The notes beneath the pieces were generated by a model. It worked only from the letters and a program-made list of their open reading frames with translations. It had not been told where the DNA came from and made no database searches. A stretch of 64,000 nucleotides of DNA. Source: Dryomyza anilis. Lineage: Eukaryota > Arthropoda > Insecta > Diptera > Dryomyzidae. The DNA is taken from contig OX638130.1 in NCBI GenBank assembly GCA_951804985.1, positions 32,682,554 through 32,746,553 on the forward strand, written 5' to 3'. Positions 1-11,441 of the stretch are shown piece after piece (position 1 is the stretch's first letter; every line of letters begins with the position of its first letter). A program made the position numbers and the translations under genes.

Positions 1-699
1 ATTTTATTTTATCACAAAACGAGAACAGATAAATATGATAAATCTTAAAAGAGACGTAACTAGTCCTAGTTCAAAGTCATCAATGCACCATAACTACAGC
101 TGCGTTCTTTGCAAAAGAAAAGTTGGAGCCGGCAAGAAAGTGCCGCGTAAAGAGATATCTGTGCAAAAAATTTAAAGTTAATTTATTAAAAACTAAGCAA
201 ATTGCTATTAAATTATCGGTGCTCCATTTAATAAAGCACATCTTCGCATCTTTTTTGCATTTTAATAATATTTAACAACTATATTGGTAAAACATATAAA
301 AACCATACAACTGCGTGATTTTTAACAAATTTGGATAGTTATTAAAAAAATATATTAAATTTAACAGAGTGACTTAAAACTAATATTTCACAAAAAAATA
401 TAGTTATTAAAACTAATAATTCACAAAATAATCTAAAAAAACAATTCAGTGCTTCTCGGTTCTGCCGCTGTTGCCATCACCGCGACGACACCATTTTCTG
501 AACACGCTAAACACTCGATATGTGTTCCGAACGCACTTCGAACTTCTTCTTTAATTATTAAAATCTCATTACTAAAATCTAATTACTAAATCTAAAGTCA
601 TTACTAAAATCTAATATATTCGAATTAAAATTTCATTTGAACAAAAAACTATATCTCTAAATCCAATTAAGTTAGAATATCGGTTAGATATATTGAATT
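1..699. other. No gene seen; AT-rich leader of the BEL/Pao remnant
   Basis: AT-rich sequence without a supportable open frame. It lies directly upstream of the gag-like remnant that starts near 700, so part of it may be the decayed 5' untranslated region or LTR of that element. I could not find matching LTR ends. Confidence 0.4.
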
Positions 700-1701
700 C
701 GTACATTGATCGAGCTATGACCTGTCAATCTAAAATAAAGTCATCTGATCACAATGATTATTTAGTGTTACTGAATATTCTTTTAGTGACCATTATCACT
801 CACGGCTTTCTTTCGATTACAAAAATATTAACAGTATTTTCGAATATTTAGTGGATAACGAGCGCTTGCATCCAGACATTGAAAAATTCAATCATCTGAT
901 TTCCTATTTATCCGGTGAAGCTTTGGGAACGGTGAAAGCTTTCCAAATCACGGAAAAAAATTATCAAAAAGCGCTAGCAAGTTTGAAAAAAATGTATGAT
1001 ATTAATATTTTTTGACAATATTTCAACACTTTTCGACTTACAAGTAATTGCTAAGCCATCGGCATCTGCATTATGCAGTATGATAGATACAGTTTCTGCG
1101 ATATATGATTCTTTACTCTCATTGGGTGATGAACAGAATATCACAAACGCGATTATTTTACATTTAGTAATGTAGAAGGTTGACACAGTGACAAAACCTA
1201 AATAGGATACCAGCACATTTTTGCTAACGAGCTTCTAAGACCTGATCTAAACCCAATGAGAGGCAATCAGAGCCGAAACAAGATTTCAGTAATAAAAGAA
1301 ATCAAAAATCTTCATTTTCATCTGTAAATAAACAACAACAAAATAAATTAAAATGTTTATTCTGGATATCAACTGATCATTATATGACCAATTGTCAGTC
1401 GTTTATTGCGCTCCCAGTTTTGCAAAGGTTCGAGTTTACAAAAAATGTTCCGATATGCATTAACTGTCTGCGAAAAGGCCATACAGTTTCAAAATGCAAT
1501 CGCTCGCACCATACATTGTTACATCAACATCCAACAACTTATAATTTGTGCCACAACCTTCAATTTCCCATTGAATTATTGTCTGTAGGCCAAATTAAGC
1601 AAGGCCCTGAATTTCCGACAATTCAAAAGACATTGCTCGGATGGGTAGTATCTGGAAAATACTACAAAGAATCGAATTCCACGACAAAATATGCAACATG
1701 A
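700..1701 (+). mobile_element. BEL/Pao retrotransposon gag-protease remnant (copy A)
   Basis: Broken coding sequence of a BEL/Pao LTR retrotransposon. The stretch around 850-1010 reads as the conserved gag segment of this family (LHPDIEKFNHLISYLSGEA), and 1030-1180 continues it in another frame. At 1384-1701 an open stretch holds a zinc knuckle (C-x2-C-LRKGH-x4-C, about residues 26-39) followed directly by the end of the retropepsin region (VGQIKQGPEFPTIQKTLLGW). The normal protease core between them is missing, so there is an internal deletion as well as stops and frameshifts. No reverse transcriptase follows. It is a fossil, not a working gene. Confidence 0.8.
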
Positions 1702-1911
1702 TATGCCACTCCGAAGAATTGCCATTGGGTCGACTTTTGTAGCAAAGGGGAAGACTGTAACAAATAAATAACATACTTGTATTTAAAATACCTGCTTGTA
1801 TTAAAAATGTTATATCAAATTTTTTTTTAATATTTTGATCTAATCACAGGATTGAGCACACGTCTCAAAGTAACATAAATAAATAGTTTTTTTTTTAAAT
1901 AAAATCTTTCA
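1702..1911. other. No gene seen
   Basis: Short AT-rich gap between the BEL/Pao remnant and the next MITE, with poly-T/poly-A runs and no coding signal. Confidence 0.4.
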
Positions 1912-2470
1912 TTGCGACGCGTTCTGAATTGTCATGTAATGAATATGTCATTACTACTGAACCAATGACCAAATTAATCCCATTTATGAATCGTTCACAA
2001 AATCGTAATTTCATAATATTTATGAAAAAATTCTTGATATTTATGAAATTTTAAACTATTTAAAAAAAAAAAAATCTATTTTTTTTTGTATTTTATTATA
2101 TATATTTTTTTATTTTATTATATTCCTTTTTTTTATTTTATTACATTTATTTATTTTTTGTTAACTACTTACATTTTATTTTATATTTACTCTTGCTGTT
2201 GCGCCTGTTACTGGTGTTTATTGTTGATCGATGTTAGGCGCATGTTTGTTTGGAGTTGTAAACAACAAAGGAAACGTATAGGCTTTGTTGATTTGTCTCT
2301 AAAAATGAATAACGCAATGAACGCAATTCATAACAATTATGAACGCATTTATTAAATCAATTTTCCTCCAATTGTGCGATTCGTATATACGAAGAATAGT
2401 TCATAGTGTCTCAATGTGTCTCAATTAACGGCGTTCATTCCATTTATGAACAAATTTGTTTCTGTGTACA
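1912..2470. repeat. MITE of the ACACAGAAAAAA/TTTTTTCTGTGT family
   Basis: Member of a family also seen at 44520-44935, 56995-57597 and 57985-58670. Shared blocks are the 'accaatgaccaaatt...tttatgaatcgttca' left part, a 'ctactcttgctgttg' core, 'ggagttgtaaacaacaaagg', and the right end 'ggcgttcattccatttatga' running into 'ttctgtgtaca'. The left terminal repeat is not clear in this copy. The open frame at 2086-2355 is low-complexity T-rich sequence inside it and is not a gene. Confidence 0.65.
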
Positions 2471-2569
2471 GAGTGACTCATAATAATTGCCAATAAAGTA
2501 AAGTGAAACAATTGTTGAAATTTGGCAATTTTTTAAAATTTGTTTTATTATATTTAAGTTTTTCTAAAA

Positions 2570-3012
2570 TGAATCATTAAGTTCAAATCTTTGGACGTTT
2601 AAAAGTTCGATTAATAGAAAACTGGTGATACAGATGATGTCTGTGAGACTCACTGATTACACACAATTATTCTGCTGATTATAATTATCCTGCAGAAGAA
2701 ACATTTTTTCATCTGTAAATATATTTTTATAGTCTGCGTGCCAGTTTAGAAGTTTTATGCACTTTTCAACTCGAAACTAATGTTGCTTGTCGGTAAGTCC
2801 ATGCACTGGTTCACTTTGATTCCATTTGATGCAATTGTTTTTCAGTATTCCCCGCATGGATACACTATATATTAGCATCTCCTTTACCATAGAAGGACCC
2901 GGCATTCGCCGAATTTCGTCGAATTCTTCCTCTCATGTATATCACGGTTTGATTCGTGGGAACAGTCCGTATACGTTCACATTTCCTTTGATTTTTTGCA
3001 GGTTATCGTTGT
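2570..3012 (-). mobile_element. mariner-type (IS630/Tc1 superfamily) transposase remnant
   Basis: Read on the minus strand, this stretch gives short collinear matches to a mariner-like transposase. A VHGLTDKQ helix-turn-helix linker is followed by a KCIKLLNWHAD segment, then the first catalytic Asp region (IFTDEKMF) and a QDNYNQQNN segment. Several stops and frameshifts break it. No terminal inverted repeats were found around it. Confidence 0.6.
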
Positions 3013-3291
3013 GAGCTTTATTTTCCAGTATATAAATCTCTTAGATTTCTTGCAGATTTAACTTTTTTTTTACATCTGAATTGTTCATTTCCTTTTAATA
3101 CAAATTAAAATAAGTTCACTTTTAGCTTCCATTGTGATATTGCTCTTAAAAATGTAATTAAAAATATCCAATTAAAATTAACTAAATTAATGTTGAAAAA
3201 ATGGCATTCTCAATTTTTTTTTAAATGGATATTTTTCTGCTTATTTATATATAGTTATTACAATCTATTTGTATTATACGTGGCGTCGGTA

Positions 3292-3430
3292 GCTCGTCTG
3301 GTTTGTGTGTTGGACTACGAGCGAAAAGTCGCTGGTGCTTTCGACTACTAGCCGAAAGGTCCGCGATTCGATCCCCAGCGTTGCCAACATGGCAACGTAA
3401 ATGGCAAACCTACGAGAGCAGGGTTCGAAG
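3292..3430 (+). mobile_element. tRNA-derived SINE-like head
   Basis: The sequence carries RNA polymerase III type 2 promoter boxes: an A box-like 'ggtagctcgtctgg' near 3298 and a B box-like 'gcgattcgatcc' near 3363. The first seven bases (ggcgtcg) can pair with cgttgcc at about 3379-3385, as in a tRNA acceptor stem, with one wobble pair and one mismatch. The anticodon/variable part seems duplicated: 'gactacgagcgaaa' near 3314 and 'gactactagccgaaa' near 3343. The total length and the decayed T stem argue against a working tRNA. A SINE head or tRNA pseudogene is more likely. Confidence 0.55.
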
Positions 3431-3800
3431 ATGTTTTTTTACTCATCGCTCAATTTATATCCCTCACTAACGATGAGCATTTTTTGATCACTACTGAGAA
3501 ATATCTTTTTTCATCATTGATGAAAATAAATATATCGTTCAATGATAGAAATAATTCTCATCTTCAAAAGTACTCATCATTGATGATGAAAATAATTTGT
3601 ATCTTCAATTTTTCTCAGCATTGAATGATGACAAAAAAGTAAAACGTAGCGAATTCTCATCATTTAAAAATGAAAATAAATGATGAGAAAAGATGAAAAG
3701 AATGATGAGAAAAGATGAGAAAAATTATGATACAAATAATGATAAAAATTATTAGAAAAATATTAGGACAAATGAGAGATTGGACACATCCGATTGCTAC
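3431..3800. repeat. Dispersed 'gatgagaaaa' repeat, left part
   Basis: Simple-sequence-like stretch rich in 'tcatcattgatga' and 'gatgagaaaa'. It shares 'caatttatatccctcac', 'tcatcattgatgaaaa' and 'ggacacatccgattgct' with 46310-46620, so both belong to one dispersed repeat family. Confidence 0.6.
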
Positions 3801-4194
3801 TGGATGATATTTAAGCAAAGGTATCGACATGACCATTGGAAGATGAGGTGGTCCTGGACATGACCAGGATTATCTTGGAGTACTTTTTTTTTCATTATGT
3901 TTTAAAATGCCATAAAAATGATTTTGGACATGTACACTTGCGGATGAGGTGCTCCTGGGCATGTCCATGATGACCTTGGACAAACATTTTTTTTTCATTA
4001 TGTTTTGAAATTCCATAGAAATGATTTTGACATGTACACTGGCGGATGAGGTGTTCCTGGGCATGTCCATGATGACCTTGGACAACATTTTTTTTTATTA
4101 CGTTTTGAAATGCCATACAAATAATTTTGGACATTACACTGGAGGATGAGGTGTTCCTGGACATGTTTACCTACATAATGACCTTGACCTTGGA
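3801..4194. repeat. Tandem repeat, about 101-bp period, 3.5 copies
   Basis: The block 'gatgaggtg(g/c/t)tcctgg(a/g)catg' recurs at about 3842, 3943, 4045 and 4145, spaced 100-102 bp. Each copy is followed by a run of T and 'tgaaatgccata'. The same unit, partly duplicated, is at 46620-46760. The long minus-strand open frames here are by-products of the repeat. Confidence 0.8.
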
Positions 4195-5715
4195 AAAAGA
4201 TCGAAAAGAATGAAAAGATCGAAAAGATCAAAAAAATCAAAAAGGTCGAAAAGATCAAAAAAATCAAAAAGGTTGAAAAGATCAAAAAGATTGAAGAGAT
4301 CGAAAAGATCAAAAAGACGAAAAAGATCAAAAAAATCAAAAAGGTTGAAAAGATCAAGAAGGTCGTAAAGATCGAAATAATCTAAAAGAACTAAAAGATC
4401 GAAAAGACCAAAAAGATCGAAAAGGACTAAAAGAAGAAAAAGGTCGAAAAGATCAAATAGATCTAAAAGAACTAAAAGATCGAAGAAATCGAAAAGATTA
4501 AAAAGGTCAAAAATATCGAAAGATCGAACAGATCGAAAAGATCAATAAGATCAAAAAAGTCGAAAAGATCAAAAAGGTCTAAAAGAACTAAAAGAACAAA
4601 AGATCGAAAAGATCGAAAAGATCAAAAAGATCAAAAAGAATGATCGAAAAGATCTAAAAGATCAAAAATATCGTAAAGATTGAAAAGATCAAAATGATCA
4701 AAGAGATCAAAAATATCGAAAAGATCAAAAGATCGAAAAGATCAAAAATATCGAAAAGAGCGAAAAGTATCAAAAGTCAAAAAATCAAAAGGTTGAAAAG
4801 ATCAAAAAGATCGAAAAGATCAAAAAGATCTAAAAGATCAAAAATATCGTAAAGATTGAAAAGATCAAAATGATCAAAGAGATCAAAAATATCGAAAAGA
4901 TCAAAAGATCGAAAAGATCAAAAATATCGAAAAGAGCGAAAAGTATCAAAAGTATCGAAAAGATCAAAAGTATCAAAAAGATAGAAAAATATCAAAAAGA
5001 TAGAAAAAGATCAAAAAGGCAGAAAATATCAAAAATAGCATAATTATCCTTTCGATATTTTTGATCTTTTCGACCTTTTTGATCTTTTTTATATTTTCGA
5101 TCATTTTGATCTTTTAGACATTTTCTATCTTATTGATATTTTCGATATTTTTGATCTTTTTGATATTTTTGATCTCTTTTTCGTATTTTTGATCGTTTTG
5201 ATCTTTTCGATCTTTTCGATCTTTTTGATATTTTTGATATTTTCGATATTTTTGATCTTTTTGATCTTTTCGATATTTTTGATCTTTTCGATATTTTTGA
5301 TCTTTTTGATCTTTTCGATCTTTTCGATCTTTTCGATCTTTTTGATCTTTTTGGTCTTTTTGGTCTTTTTGATCTTTTCGATCTTTTAGATCTTAAGATC
5401 GAAAAGAAAGATCAAAAAGAACGAAAAGATCAAAAAGATCAAAAAGGTCGAAAAGATCAAAAAGAACAAAAGATCGAAGAGACGAAAAGATCGAAAAGAT
5501 CAAAAGGACGAAAAGATCAAAAAGATCTTAAAGAACTACAAGATCGAAAAGATCAAAAAAATCAAAAAGACCAAAAAAATCAAAATGGTTGAAGAAATCT
5601 AAAAGGTCGCAAAGATCAAAAAGAACAAAAAAAAAATCAAAAAGACCAAAAAGATCAAAAAGGTTTAAAAGATCAAAAAGTTCAAAAATGTCGAAAAGAT
5701 CAAAAATTTAAATTA
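4195..5715. repeat. GATC-rich minisatellite with an inverted central block
   Basis: About 1.5 kb built from a degenerate 9-bp unit alternating 'gatcgaaaa' and 'gatcaaaaa'. From 4195 to about 5040 and from about 5396 to 5715 the unit runs in one direction. From about 5046 to 5395 it is the reverse complement ('tttttgatc', 'ttttcgatc'). A longer internal duplication joins about 4650-4760 to 4820-4945. The open frames of I, F, L and S in this region are artefacts of the repeat. Confidence 0.9.
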
Positions 5716-6465
5716 AATTTAATAATGAGTAGCTGTAAGGTGTCGCATTTTTTTTTATTATTTTTTTGTCAAATTTTCAAAAATTTCAGTTCAGTCGCTC
5801 AGAAGCATTCGTTGAAGACGGATGTGTATTTAATATTTTTTTAACCCATTAAAGCCTGCCGATTACGCAGTGCAATTTTCCCTATCATGTTTCCCGTTTA
5901 TGCGGACATCAGATGCTAAGGATTTTGTCCGATTTTGCACCTAGCATCAATAAATACATTGCATCAGTATCAAATTGTATATATCTGCGTGCATTTCCCT
6001 CCATTTTAATCAAATATTTCATAAACAAATTTTAAAAAATATTCCGAAAATTTTCAGTAAAATAAAGTTTGAAACAATTTTTCGAAATTTTGACCGCAAA
6101 AACAATGCGAACTAATATTGTTTTTTAAGAGAGTTTAGAGAATTGTGTTAAATTACTCTCCCGACACACTTTTTTGGCAACACAAATTTCTCTTTGATTT
6201 TTTGCAAAAACTAATATCTGGACACAGATTTTATTGCCAATTATCCGTAGGGCAAGGTTTTTATTTTGTGTATTTTATTTTGTGATAAAGTTTGCTTCTG
6301 CTAAATCGTGCGATAACATGAGATATAAAGTACCAAAAATGGCCTTTTTTGCAACTTTGGCAACAAAATCTCGACGTATATGGAAAATTCTGAATACCAG
6401 AAATGATAAGTTTCATTTCTGTGGAAAATTCTTGTAGAACAGTGTTATTTTAAAATAATCAAAAC
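5716..6465. other. No gene seen
   Basis: AT-rich unique-looking sequence. An open frame at 6234-6437 has no recognisable domain and no splice context, and is probably chance. Confidence 0.4.
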
Positions 6466-6797
6466 AAGTAATCCAATTTATTTTTTATTATTTCCATTTT
6501 TTAGATTATTTTTTGATTATTTGATAATAATCAAAAACCAATAAGGGTTTGGTCAGATGGAATATTTTAAAGTAAAGAAATTGTAATAGATCTGAAAAAG
6601 TTTGTAAGAATTATGAAAATACATATTATACAATATGAGATAATGTGTGGTTACCATTTGAACTGGTGAATACCGGCTATGCGTCCTTTTGGGTGTTACA
6701 AACGGGGTTTAAAATTATTTTCAAATAATCAAAAAATAATTTAATAATCTAAAAAATAGAAACAAACATAAAAAGTAGTCGGATTACTTTTTTAATT
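6466..6797. repeat. MITE with about 75-bp imperfect terminal inverted repeats
   Basis: Starting near 6466, 'agtaatcc', 'ttttttagattattttttgatt' (parts) and 'gattatttgataataatc' run inward. The same blocks occur in reverse complement at about 6718-6795 ('gattatttgaaaataat', 'ttttttagattatt', 'agtaatccgacta'). No coding sequence lies between. Confidence 0.6.
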
Positions 6798-6884
6798 AAT
6801 GGTAAAATGGTGAAGTTGAGTTTATATAAGATATAAAAGAAAAGAGACAATTAGTGAAAATTCAGTAGATGAATTATATATAAA

Positions 6885-8226
6885 TTATAAATTCGATTTT
6901 ATAGAAGTGTTGCGTAATAAGAACAATCAATTATTTTTATAATTTACATGTATTGGAATTATGTCATTACAATGCAGCCTTATTTTTCTAAATTATTAAC
7001 CTATATATGGAGTTTTCAAAATTATACAGGATATTGTTTATTTCATAGCTAAAATGTTAACTGCAGCAAATAATTTGACAACAAATACGAAACACGTGCC
7101 TAAACGTAAAAATAGTATCATAAAATCACTTTTCTGTGAAATGTACCAAAGTGAAAAAATATATCCAATTCGAAAGATATGATTTTAGAAAACAACTCGT
7201 AAAATAAGTTTTTTATGAAAGGTGCCCTGAAGGACAATTATAGATCTCGGCAAATATTGAAATACTAATTAAAAGTATTTAAAAATCGTGACTAACTCTC
7301 TGAACCATTAGTCTTAAAATTGTGGCATTTACCAATGCATTCAAATTTGTAATTCTGATATTCCAGGAATCAGTCGTGGCAATTTTGAGATCTAAAACAA
7401 ATGTGCTTACATGAGAAAATATCTTGTTTAGTTTTAAAGATATAGAATTGAACACGATTTGTTTTCAAAATTTTTGAAGACTTTACTTTACATATTTTTA
7501 CATAGATTGTACATTTTATCATGAAATCATAAACAAATAACACATAAATCATAAACTGAAACTCGTTTTAAAATATATCAAGTGGTTTAGTAAATATAAA
7601 ATTGTAAATTCGAAAACATTTTTAATTTTCCATTTTTTCATTTTTTTTTTTTTGAAAATTTGACTTTTACGGAAATCTCCGTAAGTATTTTTTTTTTCAG
7701 TAAGATGTACTTTTGTTATATTTTTTTTAAGATAATATTACTGAGAATCTTTTAAACGATAAAACTTATCCAAAATATATTTAACCAATCTGGCATCACT
7801 CGTCAAAGCTCAAGTTTTTTTAAATTTTTTGTTTAATTAGACTCCGTGCAGAAAAGTTTTCAAAGTCGAAAGCTCTATTAAAAAATTTAAAGGATTTTTA
7901 AGGAATTTGCGCGATTAACTAAAACAAGGTTTTGTATATTCCATATTTAATCAAAGCAACATAAAATATTTCAAATATTTAACAATACTTTTCAAATTAG
8001 CCTAACTAATATAAATAAAAGTATTAAATTTAAAAACTTTGAAGAAAATAATGGATTTTGTAACAAATTTGGTATCGCTTCTATTATTTTTCACAAAAAA
8101 ATTCAAGACTCAATAGGTTAAGAATATGGAAAAATAAGACAGCATTGTAATGACGTAATTCCAATACATGTAAATTATAAAAATAATTGATTGTTCTTAT
8201 TACGCAAATGGAATTTATAAATTATG
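6885..8226. repeat. 1.3-kb element with about 115-bp terminal inverted repeats
   Basis: The left end at about 6885-7003 contains 'gcgtaataagaacaatcaat', 'ttacatgtattggaatta' and 'gtcattacaatgc'. The right end at about 8107-8226 holds these blocks in reverse complement and reverse order with few mismatches. The 1.1-kb interior is AT-rich and has no recognisable protein; the minus frame at 7370-7552 looks random. It is a non-autonomous DNA transposon or foldback element of unknown superfamily. Confidence 0.65.
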
Positions 8227-8368
8227 GGAGAGCGCTGCTATTATTTTTCACACAGCTGTATATCCGCGTCTTGGAATACGACAATCTTAATGATTCAATG
8301 GCCGATCGAAAATAAGTAGCCACCATTCATGCACAGCTGCACTCCTTTCTCAAGGAAAAGCGAGTGTA

Positions 8369-9642
8369 CACACGGATAGAAAAGATTTGTTTCAATATGT
8401 TTGAATGTAATTAAAAAATAATACGAAATCACAATACATGTATTACGAATGAAGTGTAATTAAATTATTGTTCAGTTGGTAATAACATATTACTATGTGT
8501 AAACATTGTATATATTTCCCAACAGAATCTGTCAAACTTATCATAAATATGTCACAATACAAACATAACATTTTAATTGCATTTGAATATACTATTTCTT
8601 GGCAGTTTATTTGGCTATAACTATGTTTCAAAATAAACAGAAAATGCTATTCAAATCTAATTACAACGTATGTTCGCAACGCTCGTCTTCATTCGATTAG
8701 TTATAGACAGACGAAGTTGACAACGTTGCGCAGAATTTTCTACATACGCCATTTTTTGCCATCTTTTGAACATATTGATGTTTAAAAATAAACAAAAAAG
8801 AAATTGGATTTAAATAAATGTATTCTTCCAACATTCTTCTTGTATACGAAGTTGGCACTCGTTGAGCAGAATTTTCTATCTACGTCTCTTTTGTCATCGT
8901 TTGAAGTATGTATTGGCCCTTTTAAACATACTGATGTTTGAAAAGTAACAAAACAATGAAATTAGATGTAAATAAAAGTATTCTTGCAATATTCTTCTTG
9001 TATACGAAGTTTACACTCGGTGACCGCCATTTTCTGCATACGTGTCTTTTGATGTTTGTTGAGAAAACGTATTCGTATTGGTAATACGATGTCATTTGTA
9101 AATTTTAAAAATATACAAATTGTGGTATAAAAAGTACTAATAGTAACAAATAATATCATTTAATAGTGCAGTATATAATTTAATTGTTCCTGAATGTTTT
9201 TCTAAAAATATTGTGAAAAGCCGACATGGATATTTCATCAAAAAAAGCACAACTGAAAAATGAGTGCTTCTATTTTCAAACAGAATTCGGCATGGTTTTT
9301 TACAACAGGCTCCGCGAATTCCTGTACTGAGACTTGTACTTGCAGTTTTAATTCAATTATTTATTTATGCATTTAAATATTTGTATATGAATTCGAATAT
9401 TATTAATTCCCACTGTGTATGTTTAAAGATTTTTAATAAAAATTAATAAGAAAAACAATATTTTATTTTATGTTCGGGATTCCTTTCAAAAAATATTTTG
9501 AACTTAAACAACTAATATGTTTCTCTGGAATCATATTTATATTCAGGTCGTTCCAAATCATGTTATATTTTAAACATATTTATGTTTCGGTTCAAATATT
9601 TATTTTGTTTGGATGTAGTAATTATTATGTTTCTATTAGAAC
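8369..9642. repeat. Dispersed repeat family R3, left part
   Basis: Begins 'acacggatagaaaagatttg' and is related to 53662-54690, which starts 'acacggataggaaagatttg'. It carries internal repeats such as 'ttcttgtatacgaagtt' at about 8836 and 8994. A hAT-type element interrupts it at 9643; its right part resumes at 13327. A third, partial copy with 'ttcggttcaaatat'-like sequence is at 49080-49350. The small open frames inside are not recognisable. Confidence 0.55.
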
Positions 9643-9972
9643 CAAGGATTGAAACCGTAACCGAAACCGTTATACGAAAATCAGAAACAAACCGATATCC
9701 AAAACCGAAATAAACGGTTTCGGTTTTATACCGGTTTAAAACGATTTTTAAAAAAAGTATAAAAAGAAACAGAAAAACATATTTTATTTTTTATAGAAGA
9801 TCTTAAGTACAGTGCATGTTTAAATGTCATTTAATAAAATTTGTCAAACAAAAATTAACATGTTGTTTTTTGAGAAACAATATTACCAAAACAATGATCT
9901 TTGGTCTAAATTTTTTTTCCCAGCAACCAACAACTCATTGTTGAAAAATGATTAAATTTTTAAAGATATTGT

Positions 9973-10113
9973 TTTTTATACCCTACACCTATGATGTACA
10001 GGGTATATTAACTTTGTGCATATATTGTAACGCCCCTTAGGAGGCGTGTCCGGTATGGAAAAGTATATATATTCTTGATCAGCATCACTACCCGAGTCCG
10101 TTTAGCCATGTCC

Positions 10114-10165
<52 letters not shown>

Positions 10166-10797
10166 TGCTGTCTTGCTGTCTTGCTGTCCGAATACAGAAT
10201 AACTTGAGAAATACTGATCAGAATGCGATGAAATTTCGTCTCAATATATTTTAGCCAAATGTAGGAACTGAGTTTGAAAATGAGCCAAATCGGTCAACGT
10301 ACACGCCCACCTCCCATACAAGTCACTTTTATATAACTCTTTCGGAACTAATAACTCGAAAGTTATTCAAGGTATAGTTATAAAATTTAAAACGTATTGT
10401 TAGAATTCATCTTAAAATATGTGGTCCAAAAATGGGCGTGATCCGCCCACTTTTTTTTTTCATTATTTCCCGGGTTTTCATAGTGGAAATTTGATCCGTA
10501 AATTATTAAAATCAAATCTATATAATATTAGCCTTTCAAAATTTTAAATATAGGCGTGGTCCGCCCAATTATATTTTTCAATTTTTTTTTTTAGTTTTTT
10601 TGTACTTTATATAAATTTTTTTATTTATGGGGATATAAGACGTAAATTTCTGATATATGAATAATATTCTGAGGTTTAATATCCCCACCAAAGGTGTAGG
10701 GTATTCCATAGTCGGGCGCGACCGACTATAAAAATCCGCCGCATGTGACCGAACTTACCCATGTGACCTAACTTTCCCAACTCGTTTATTTATTGTA
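9973..10797. mobile_element. mini-me/DINE-like element, copy 1, inside H1
   Basis: The element runs from 'ttttataccctacacc' to 'cccaactcgttta'. It contains 'gtatatatattc', a core 'gatcagcatcactacccgag' followed by 'tttagccatgtccgtc', then a (gtct)n microsatellite at about 10110-10165. This TA-run, core and GTCY-run order is what is described for dipteran mini-me (DINE-1/Helitron-related) elements. Comparison with the uninterrupted H element near 40571 ('gttttttatttattgta') shows the empty site. A second copy is at 52048-52908. The class assignment rests on memory of the core architecture. Confidence 0.65.
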
Positions 10798-10810
10798 TAA
10801 GTAAAATATA

Positions 10811-11403
10811 TAGGGACCCTGGGGTAAAGTGGGACAAGTTTTGAAAGGTCATTTGAATAATTATTGAATTATTTTAAAGGATCTATTCAATAGAATACCA
10901 TTTAAAGCGTCCTTTAATTGATTTTTGTGTAATTTTTCAAAACAGCTCAATTTTGGAAATATATATTATTTATTTATATAAGATAATAATTATAATAAGA
11001 TAGTAAAAAAACAATGGTAATGCAAGAAAAAATTACAAAAAAAATAAAATTATAAAAATCTCAGTAACTATTTAAGAAAATACACTACAGAAAATACAAT
11101 TCAAGTATACAGGCAGATATTGCAGTTCAAAATTTCTTTGGCTTTTATGGATGGAAATTGTACAAAATTCTTCTTCTTTTTTTCATGAAGTTTAAGACAA
11201 TTACCGATGTGTTCTTGCTGCTCTTGTTTAAGGTTCGCTTCTCGGCTCAATTCTGCAATTCAAATCATATCTCAGGTGAAGTCAAAATGTTGCATTTCAT
11301 TGAAGTTGTTTCTTGGCGAAATCAATTAAATAATTCATATAACACAATATTTTCACTAAAATAAAAACAAAAATTGTTTAAATTACGTTTCCCACTTTAC
11401 CCC
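10811..11403. repeat. Inner inverted repeat of the H family
   Basis: 'ggggtaaagtgggac' at about 10820 faces 'cccactttacccc' at about 11390. The pair recurs, shortened, inside the other H copies. It may be a small MITE that inserted into the family ancestor, or part of the family itself. The open frame at 11158-11364 shows no domain. Confidence 0.5.
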
Positions 11404-11441
11404 AATATCACAAATTGAACATAACTAAGCACCATATAAAC

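Noticed and set aside
3292..3390. Functional tRNA gene
   Set aside because: Too long, duplicated anticodon region and weak T stem; a SINE head or pseudogene fits better.
3870..4357. Minus-strand open frames of 72-119 residues
   Set aside because: They are translations of the 101-bp tandem repeat and the GATC minisatellite, with repeated residues and no domain.
5189..5389. 66-residue hydrophobic frame of I, F, L and S
   Set aside because: Product of the inverted GATC minisatellite block; not a membrane protein.
10100..10165. CRISPR-like or regulatory repeat array (gtct repeats)
   Set aside because: It is the GTCY microsatellite that belongs to mini-me-like elements; there are no spacers.
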